NCBI GenBank assembly: GCA_949126835.1 | Contig: OX421497.1 | Location: forward strand, 28,004,742-28,068,741 | From: Anisus vortex | Taxonomy: Eukaryota > Mollusca > Gastropoda > Planorbidae | Length of the DNA stretch: 64,000 bases | Reading direction: 5' to 3' | Shown: piece by piece, positions 41,655 through 52,500 of the stretch | How positions within the stretch are numbered: position 1 is the stretch's first letter | Layout: the number at the start of each line of letters is the position of its first letter | Translations under genes and position numbers: made by a program | Notes under the pieces: generated by a model | What the model was told of the DNA's origin: nothing | Database searches by the model: none | Seen by the model: only the letters and a program-made list of their open reading frames with translations

Positions 41655-43515
41655 CAACATATATAATTACCGTGAGTTTGTTTATATGTTTGTTTATATA
41701 TTTATATATATATATATTTATATATATGTTTGTTCGCTATAGGCTCCTAAGCCGTTTGACTATTCGGGCCAAAAATTAAATGTATAAATTGGAAACGTCC
41801 TCCAAAAGATAATTTTATTTTATCACTTATAATCATAAATGTGTTGATTTAAAAAATCCAAAATGTCATATCCATCTATGCAAATAAATATAACGGTACA
41901 TAGCAAATGGCCATTTCCGTTCATTTACTATATTGAACGCGACATTCACTATGTTGAACGCGAGGGTCTTTCCGGGTTTTTCCAATTCTACTGTTGTTTT
42001 TTTTAATGTGGCGAGACCTTTTTTAAAAGCTACGCACTGCAATTTGGCTTAGAGAGTTTCAATGGTTTACTTTAAACAAAATACTAGCGTATGACGTAAT
42101 GTCTATGAAATTATTTTTTCATTATTGATGTTTGCATTATCCTTTTAAGTAAAAGTAACCAAATGTTTTAATTATTTAATGGATTTACGTTGTTATTGGA
42201 GAATATCCTTTAAAAGGCGACTTTATACACCCTATAAATTAAATGATACGAATTATAAAAAAACAAGTTAGGCTTATAAATGATTACTTTCAAATACCGG
42301 GTACCATAAGATTGACAGCAACAATATAAAATAAAAACTAAATACCGAAAGAAACATTATCAATACTGTTTTATTGATACAATAAGCAAGAACAAAAATT
42401 AAATACCGAAAAAATCTTTCTCACTTTAGTTTTTATTTCATTGAAATATTATTTTCTATTTTTTTTAAAATATTTTTTACCTTTTTTATTGTTTTGTATT
42501 TATGTTTTTTTTTGTTTCAGATTGTATATTATTTTTAATTTAATATTATTAATAACAAGTCAAGTCAACACAACTGTTCGCTACATTTTAATATCGAATT
42601 TAAAAGTCTCTTTAAAAAACCCGGACTAGCCTTGCGGCTCTTGTGTCCAGGGCGTAACGCTTAGGATTGAGCAATCTCTGTCCAGGCTCCAGCCACCCAA
42701 CGACACGCCCAAGGCGTGGCGTGCCGTGTAACGGGGAAGGTTTCCGCAGCCAATCGATCGTTCACTGCGGTTCCCCTAAGGATCATTATCGTAGTGGCTC
42801 GCCCGTATACCTGCACTGTCACCCGGTAGCACAAATCCTATACTATAGGTACATGCATCCAGGCACCGGGTGGTTCTCGAGACGGGATTGCAGCGTCCAT
42901 TGCTTCCTCCCCCTGTGCCCCATGCGTTCGCACGCCAGTGTATTCTTAATGGGAATGTATCGGCGGTTTACACACTACGCCAGTCCTTGAGGCCACACTT
43001 CTTATGCATATGTCAGGTTCAGGTCGACCAGAAACCAAAAAAAAAACAAAAAAAAACTAAATACCGAAAGAAACATTCTCAACACTGTTTTATTAATTCA
43101 ATAAGCAAGAACAAAAATTAAATACCGAAAAAATCGTTATCACTTTAGTTTGTATTGTATTGAAATATTATTTTCTACGCTTTTTTTATTATTTACCTTT
43201 TATTGTTTGGTATTGTGATTTTTTTTTCTTTTAGATAGTATATTATTGTTAATTTAATAGACTATTTTTAATAACAAGTTAAGTCAACACAACTGTTTGC
43301 TACGTTATAATATCAGACGCTTGACAGTAACAATTATTATGCATATGCCAGGGTCAGAAACAATTAAAAACAACAAAAACTAAATACCGAAAAGAAACGT
43401 TCATTTTAATAGTCTCTTTTCTTTCTCTCTTAACATTAATGTTAACTTAACTTAACTAATATTGTAATATTGTAGTCGTTCGTTTCTCCGTCATTTTGAC
43501 GGGCATAACCACTAG

Positions 43516-43546
<31 letters not shown>

Positions 43547-46500
43547 AAACAAACAAACTCACGGCAATTATATATGTTGATGATGATGATATTAGATGAA
43601 TAGACCTATCACAAGAAGATTCTTACAATAAAAATGTTACATTACTATTGAACGATTAGGCCTACAATGAAAATAGTGAATGACTCCAACAATTCACTTC
43701 AATAAATCAAATGCAACACTTACCGGCCAGATATTAAGATGATGAATTTAGCTTAAAATGTTGAAATTCGTAAAAAAAAAAAAAATACCATGTCAGTCTT
43801 TCTCTTATACTAGTAAGATGATCTACGACGATTTATCTAATGATTTATGCGTAGGATAGCCAATATTCAGATGTGAATTTGGCATGATAAAGAAGTACTT
43901 CACCATTTTTGTACATCAAGTGTCTTCTATTTACAAAAACACGTCACTAAAAAACCTAAGCCGCACCCATTGCAAACGCTCTATAAGCAAGAGTTATGTC
44001 ATTTATAGGAGACATTAAACAAATTGTTTGTTTGCTAGTGATGTGCGCAGATAGATCTAATGCTTTTAAAAAAGCGTGATTTTTGTTTTATGCGTGTAAG
44101 AAGTGATTTTGAAAGAGGCACTTAGTCACGTGTATGTGACAAGAAAGTCAGTTAACTTGTGTACGTTAGAGAAAAAAGACGTATAATTTATCTGGTTGTG
44201 TTTTAACATAAAATTGGACTTATAATAGTTCATTGTTTAATGGATTTATGTGATTATTTCTTATGTAAAGAATATAAAGTGAATTAAAATAATATTGCTG
44301 CAAACAAGTGTTTTGAAGTAACTTAAAATATATTGTGTTGTCTGTTTAATTGACACACAACGTGCTGCCACTCTGCCACCGTGCATAAATATGTACGTAT
44401 CTAGATTTATGAACTATTTCCTCGATTTAGACTTAAAGATTTATCTCACTAAATGTATGCTAGGACCAAAACTTTCATACATATTAGGTATCTAGATTTA
44501 TGAGCTATTTTCTCGATTTAGACCTAAAGATTTATCTCACTAAATGTATGCTAGGACCAAAACACTTTCCAATAGAAGAAATACTAAATTGAGAAAAAAA
44601 ATCTGCAACTTGTATAAAACTGGTTTATTGGTCGTGTGTCTTTGTGCTATGATCACTTAACTATATACGTTATGATAAGTTGGGGCAGTGGGCCTAGGGA
44701 TAAGTTTCATTTATGTTATGGAATTTCACTGTTGTGTTTGCTATGCTTTTAAAATCAGTCATTTTTTGTACTTACAGGCTCTCTCATAGAAAACTTACTC
44801 AATTGCATCCGTCCGTCTCGCGAGACGATGATGCATCACCGTGGTTCGAGGTTGCACTTCCTCGTGTGGCTGTGCAGGCCTATCATTGAGTGACAGTCTT
44901 TTTTACAGCCTTTGCACACGTGCTCCGTGGATTCTATTTTCTTCGCCTTTCTTCTAGCCCTTTTATCTATGGTCGCCTCCATTCTTCTTTCCTCTGCTAT
45001 TTTAACCCCTTCCCTGACAGCACTGCGCCAGGTGGATAGATCTTCTGCCTTCTCCTCCCAGTCACTTGTGCTTATTCTGGCTGCTCACATGTCCCTAATG
45101 CAGACACCTTTGTAGCGGAGGCGTGGGCGACCTGTTTTCCTTTTTCCAGATGCCAATTCTTCATTAAAATAGGAGGTCCTTAGGGATTCCGCCTGGACTC
45201 ATTCTTCTTACATGTCCTAGCCATCTTAGGCGTCTTTCACTGAGGACTGCGAACTTGTTTTGGGCGCTGGCGCGCGTCAGTACCTCACTATTAAGGACTT
45301 TGTCCTGCCATTTAATGCCAATGACGCGACGCAGACACCTCAGGTGGAAGTTATTTAGCTTGTGCTCATGGGACGCATAGGTTGTCCATGATTCACTTCC
45401 ATAAAGCAGCGTGCTGATGACGCAGGGCTGGTAGACACAAAGTTTGGTCCTTTCTCTCAGCTTGGTGTTTTCCCAAACCCGTTTAATAAATTTAGCCATT
45501 GTGGCCGCTGCCTTGCCGATTCTGCTATAGAATTCATCCTCTATGGACAATGAGCTGGAAATCTTGGACCCCAAGTAGGTGAAGCAGTCCACAACTTCGA
45601 AGTTTTCGTTTTCTATAGTAATGGTAGGAACGGAGCGTGTGTATTGGGCCATGATATTTGTCGTCTTTATGCTCACCTGCAGGCCAAACTCTTTGCAAGC
45701 GTTGGCGAAGCTTGACACAAGCTGTTGTAGGCCTGTCTCTGTGTGTGATATCAGGGCCGCATCGTCAGCAAAAAGTAGCTCGCGGATTAGGACCTCTTTC
45801 GTTTTGGTTTTGGCTCGGAGACGGGCAGTGTTGAAAAGTCCTCTATTCGCTCTGGTGTGTAACCAGATTCCATCACTACTATCCATGAAGGCGTATCGGA
45901 GCAGTATAGAGAAGAATATTGCGAACAATTTTGGTGCAAGTACACAGCCATGCTTTACTCCGCTGCTGACTGGCAAGGCTTCAGAGGTGGCTCCGTTGAA
46001 GTGCACTGTGCCCTGCATGTTATCATGGAACTATCTGATCATGGCGAATAGTTGTGGGGGACAGCCAATTTTTACCAGAATTTGAAACAGCCCACTGCGA
46101 CTGACTTTTCAAAGGCTTTTGGTCAGGTCTATGAAGGCAATGTAAAGTGGCATCTGCTGCTCTCTGCATTTTTCCCGCATCTGCCCTATGGCGAACACCA
46201 TGTCTATGGTAGACCGACCCGCCCGAAAACCACATTGTGACTCTGGATAAAATCGGGAGGCTAAACTCTGCAAGCGTGTAAGAGTGACGCGGTCAAAAGC
46301 CTTTCCTACGACACTGAGAAGCGAGATGCCGCGGTAGTTATTGCAGTCACTTCTATCGAACTTATTCTTATATAGCGTCACTATGTTTGCGGCCTTCATG
46401 TACTAGGGGATGTATCCCTGTTCCCAGCAGAGAGCTAGCAGCTCGTGCAAGGGCTGGAGTAGCACTGTCTTACCGTTCTTCAGAGCTTCTGGAGGTATTC

Positions 46501-49500
46501 CATCGCTCCCAGGGGCTTTTCCACAGGCTAGGAAGTCGATGGCTTTGCTTAGCTCTTCCTGTGTTGGAATGGCGTCTAGTTCTTCCATGAACGGCATGTC
46601 GAAGATGCCATCTAGGGCGGTGCTGGAGACTGTGTCAACTGTTTCATACAGTTCCAGGTAATGTTCAATCCAGCGTTTGAGCTGCTCCACTTCGTCCCGT
46701 TTTGGATTTTAGGGGTGCAACCTTTGACGTCGGAGGGCCGATTGCTTTTTAATTTATTTTTCACATGGCTTTGGTGGTTCCCATTTTAGCAGCTGACTGA
46801 ATGCTTGAGCAGAGGTTAAGCCAGTAGGTATTTGCACATTGGCGGGCAACCCTCTGAGCATGCAACTTAGCTGTTTTGAGGGCATGCAGCGTGTCGGGAG
46901 TAGGCTTCTCCTTGTATGCCAGGAGAGCTTTCCTTTTAGCTTTAGTGACAGGTTTCATTTTGTCCCAATTGGCGTCGAACCAGTCCGTGTTTTCGCGTTT
47001 TTTTTTTACCAAAGGCATGTATTGCTGAGTCGTAGATCAAGTTGCGGAGATCCGACCATTTGGAGACATTGTGGTTTGATTTTGAGAGGGCTTCTTGTAT
47101 TTTGCCAATGTAAAGCTGTGTTTTTACTGGGTCCTTCATGCAATAGGTGTCTATGCGTTCACGTCTTTTCTTTAGTGTGATACGAGTTCCTTCGCATTGT
47201 TCGTACATTGCTGGCCACCAGGGAGTGATTAGTGTCGCAGTCGGCACTATGGTAACTGCGGGTGAGAAGAACACTAGCAATCTGTGCAGGCCTAGTGATG
47301 ATGAGGTCGAACTGGTGCCATTGGCGCGATCGATGGTGTCTCCAGGACACTTGGTGTATATCTTTGCATTTAAAGAAAGCATTTAAAGCCCCGTGAACAG
47401 CACAGTTCCAGCAATCTCTGTCCGATCTCATTTATCTTGCCCCTTCCAAAAAGACCGAGGGACGTGGGCCAGGCGACGTGGTCGCCCCTAACTCTAGCGT
47501 TGAAGTCTCGTAAGAGATAGATTGCCTCATTTTTGTGGATGCCGACTATTGCTTGTTCTAAGGCGTCGTAGAGCTGGTCCTTCTATTCTGAGGTAGAGCA
47601 GAGAGTTGTGGCGTACACACTAAATATGTTGCTAGGCCCTCAGATGTTCTGAGTCGTAGTGCGATGATCCTCTCCTTGCCTAATGTTGGGGGTTCAATGG
47701 GGGGTAGGAGGGTATTCTTCACTGCGAAATCCACACCATGTTGTTTTGGTGCATCTATGGGTATGCCTTTCCAAAAGATTGTGTAATTTGTTCAGTGAGG
47801 CGCTGTCTCCCGAAGGCAGGCGATGTCAATTTTTAGCCTGTCCAGTTCTCTGTCGATGATGCCTGTCTTCGGCATGTCGTTAATGGACTGCAGGTCAGCT
47901 ATGATGCCGGGACACATAGTCCTAACGTTCCAGCTTGCAATTCGAAGAGCTGGAGTCTTCTTTTTCTTTTTCGTATTTCCTGGTGCAGGGCTTTTTGGCC
48001 CACTTGTTGAGCTGGTGCTCTAATATCCACGCACCCAGTGGTCATGACGAAATAGCACCTATTTGACTGACGGCTGCCCAGTTTAAGGCGGGCGGTAGCT
48101 GTCCAGTGAAACTTTTTAGTCTCTCCCACCGTCGGAGTCAACCCCTGGCGCCCAGCTCTACGTCAATTGAGCTTTGGCTTAGAACCGGTAGACTGCTGCT
48201 TCCCGTGTTTTGTCGATTTCTTGCGGCTTGATAGTTTGTAGTAAGCATCAAACTTTGGGTTGTTTTGTTGCAGCTAAGACCATCTTTCGGATTCATTCCT
48301 TTTGAGTATCGCCGTAATTTTTCTTCGGAGTGTAGAGATGGGTCTGTCTGGTTTTGTCTGCCTCCAGCTTGAGGGAGCTATCATCACATACCAAGCGGAT
48401 AGGGAATGACCTTAAGATATAAGGGTTAGCCATAAATACTGAATAAGCGGCCGCGGACCAACTGACCTGCTGTCATGGAGGGTGAGGTGAAGTATTCCGT
48501 GGTAAGGATAAGCTTTAAAAAATGCCTCATAAATCCAAGGAAATGACTGAAAAATGAACATAGAGCACTCAAACTATAAAACCGGACAGATGAGACTGTT
48601 ATCTAGGGTTAGCAATCATCTAGGAGAGAAAACTAAAAAAAAAAAAAAAACTGTTGCCTTGCAGACATCTTGGTTGATCAATGGCTATGGAAGCACATCC
48701 AGAAAGAAAAGCAGGCTGACGTCGGAGACTACGGGCCAACTGGCGCAAAACACGTCGGCACACAAACCTCAAAATGATGGAGGACATAGATAATACTACA
48801 ACCGCTATAATTTAAATTAAAATATTTTAAGAATTTCTTTTATTAATCAGTATGTTACGAATAAAAATAAATAAAAAATTATAAAGAAGTATAACTAAAG
48901 AGAATAACTTGTTCGGTGTAGTCGAAAAATATGGCGGACAAGTATTTTCAAAAACAGGAAAAAAAGGGATTTTGGATTCTGATATATTTATATTCCTTAG
49001 TATCGTGCTGGCACACATTAGAAAAATTATAAAAATACTGTCGTTATTAAATATCAAATACGTGTATCATACTTTAATAAACAAACTAATCAAACTTAAT
49101 GAATGCCAATATCTCACCAAATAAAAAATAAAACCAGGCATCTTATTAGTAGCACTGGTTCAGTCATCATATGCCAGACTTTTTCGCCTGCTCCTTCCAA
49201 CTCTATGTCCTCTAGATTTGCAATGTTTTCTGATAATGTGACTTGGTTGGTTTTTGCAGCAATTTTTACTATTGCAGACGCTTCTTTTATTCTATTTCTG
49301 CTGATTAGCCATCTCGGAGATTCATTTAGTAACCTGATTAAAGTAGTATTAAATTAAACATTTCTTTGCAAATGAATTGGACACTTAAATAGCTTATATT
49401 GCAAAGCCATAAACAGACTTAAAGTGAAACGACTAATTTATAGAAAACAACTTACAAGAAATATGACATAATTAAAAGATTCGGACATGACAAAACTATC

Positions 49501-52500
49501 TGCAGGTAATTCCAATCCCGCAGTACATAGGCGAAGCCAATGAGAAGGAAAATACCAAGGCACCAAACGTAATCCCTGAGAATTCCTGCATACTTTCTTT
49601 TACTGGGTCCAACCAGCTCGATGCCTGTAGAATTGGAAATACATAACACATGTTTTGATTTTAAAAAATTCTTGCTTAATTTTGTTGTGTGCATATTTGG
49701 GACGTTCATGCTTACAGATGCCATATAGTATTAATAATCAAGGTGTCAATGGTACTTTTTGTTGACCATTAAACTATTTATTAAAATTACATTTTCTTTT
49801 TTTCTTTATGTTGTATGAGTGTAACTTCTAACTTCTTCGTTCTGTCTTAATTGGACCGACTCAACAACAGTTCTTATTTATAATGAACGAAGTAACACTA
49901 GACTGCAGCATATTGATTTAATCACATTATAAAATCCGTTACATAGAAATCAACATAGTTCCATTTGAGATAAGCATCTTTCTAACTTTAAAACGCTCTA
50001 AGTCCATTTAGTATTCAGTTACTCTCATTTTCATATACGTCTTGTTCAGACAAGATCTAGCACTTAACTGAACTAACAATCATCCCTTGTCACATGACCA
50101 TTCTCTCTTTTAACACAAGAATCTTGTAATTCTCGTGACTGAACATAACATCGTAGTAGAATAATCTACGTATCATAAATGAAGATTGAAGTTCAGCAAT
50201 CATACCTCAATAAAACGGCAATAACTCGTGATTCTTAATATTCATTTTGATTACATGAGCTATTTCCCTTAGACCACTTTCATTTATCAGACTTATAGTA
50301 ATCTTACATTATTATTAGAATAGTATGTTAACATATTAACACAAGGGATGACAGTTTACCAGAATGAAATTAACGATTGTTTGAAAGAATAGAACATATA
50401 TGGTGAAACAATAAGCGACACGAAGATTAAATGTTGCCATGCTGATGTACATTATAACTTAGAGCTGGTTGATGTAAGTTTATCTGTTTTCTACTACATC
50501 TGAATAACCTATATCAGCTCTGGCTAACAGATGTTATTTTGTAAAGGTGTGTGTGTGTGTGTGAGTGTGTGCGCGCGTGCAATTAATCAATTGCATAAAT
50601 AAAAAGCACAAATTAATGTATATTTATAAGCTTCTATATAATTAGCGTCCTAAGAAAATAATAAGAGGTCGCAAAAAAAATTAAATTCAAAGTTTATTTA
50701 TAAAAGTATAAGCCTACTTTATGAATTAAGGTGAATAATATATTGTAATTACCGATTACATATGAAGAGAGGTACAGACCACTGCCAAAGAAGTTTGCGA
50801 GAAACTTCAAAATGACAAATGGAGTGTAAGATGTGACAAAAGCTGTAGCAAGACTACATGCTAACTGCCCTGCTGAGCTTAACAATAAAATCTTCTTGCG
50901 TCCTATTCTAAACAAAAAAAAAAAGATAAATGAAAACAAGATAAAATGTACAATTAGTTTCACGCTATTACAATTTATTTCTTATTTGTGTTTTAATCTC
51001 TAAGATTTGGTGATCCTGTGGGGTTCAATCTTTAGTCTACATTTTTCTGGTGAGTTGAGAAGGGAGACTATCTTGATGAATCTTATTGTTGTGTTCTTTT
51101 TATTCTTTCCCTTCCACTATTCCTTATACATATATTTATATATATTTATATATATATATATATGTGTGTGTTAAATATATGCATCAAATTAGGTTAAATA
51201 GGTTAAATGATTTGCTTTCTGTTAAGCTATCCATCTTAAGACTTGATACATAGACATTTTTCAATGGGCCGTAAATTTACAAGTCAGTCATAAAATATTG
51301 ACTTGTATAAGGGGCAAGGGTGTTAACTCTCATCAGCAATACGGCCCATTGACGTCTTATTCAATAACGTTTTCAGTCACATCCCCAACTAAACCCTCCA
51401 AAATATTATTTTTTTCTATATTACATTACACACTTTATTAAAATCATCTTTGAACAAGCTATAGCTAAGTGATGTCCTCATGTTTTAAAATCTTTTATTC
51501 TTGCAAGGATCATTTTCGGTCATTAACGCATACGAATTTGAAATGACCGATTGTTTTACTTGCGAATTGGTCAACTAACCGAAACGATTTCACATTTTCA
51601 ATTTTCACCTTAAGCAAATTAATTTAATAAGTTAGTTTTAAAATGTGCTATGCCAATAATTTATAACAATTTATGTTTGTTTTTTGTTTTTTTATATACC
51701 GCAATTGTTTGAAAAATAAAGTAAATCTCTAAATTGGTGGCGTCTGTATGGTCTGTAACAGGGTTCAGATATTAAATGCAACTCGTAACATTCAGTGATC
51801 AAACGACGATGTTTAATTTGAGGCAATGGTTTTAATCACTTCATGTAATATGTAGTTGAATCACAACAGGGCAGTTATGTCTCTCATATCTCATTCGTCT
51901 CATATGTTTCAATACTATTCAGCCCACTTTCGCCTCACAGTCCCAAAAGGACTCTTCACCTCCACTATCGCAAGAAGACTGACACTGTCCCTAAGCCAAG
52001 TCTGTTAGTCAATAAATACTATTACGTCAAACACTCACTTCCTGGTAACCACTTTCATGCACCTATTGAACAAACTATTTCCATATCATTTACTCACTAA
52101 ATCGACCCTTACATGGTCGAATACGAATAAAAAGCATTCCCGAATAGCTCCTATTTCATTTTTTTAAAGACCAAATTTCTTAATGCTACCAGTTTTATGT
52201 TTGCTATTAATTAATTTGATTTTCTGTGTTAGTGGACATTTTCTATTTATTGTTCAAGTACGCTTATTTCATTTCATCTATAGACATACTTTTGAAATTA
52301 ATACGACAAAGTTGACGCCCTACACTGTATATAAATCTAATAACCAAACAGTAGAGTACTTACACATCTGCCAATGAGCCTAAGATAAGGGATCCAACCA
52401 TCATGCCCCCCATCACGCCCATGTTGGCATATGTTTTATATGAAACATCATCACACACCATGTTCATCTGGTGGAGAATGAACTAAGCCTTAGACTAACA

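Noticed and set aside
46052..47386. Plus-strand open frames opposite the LINE
   Set aside because: They are antisense shadows of the minus-strand EN and RT frames.
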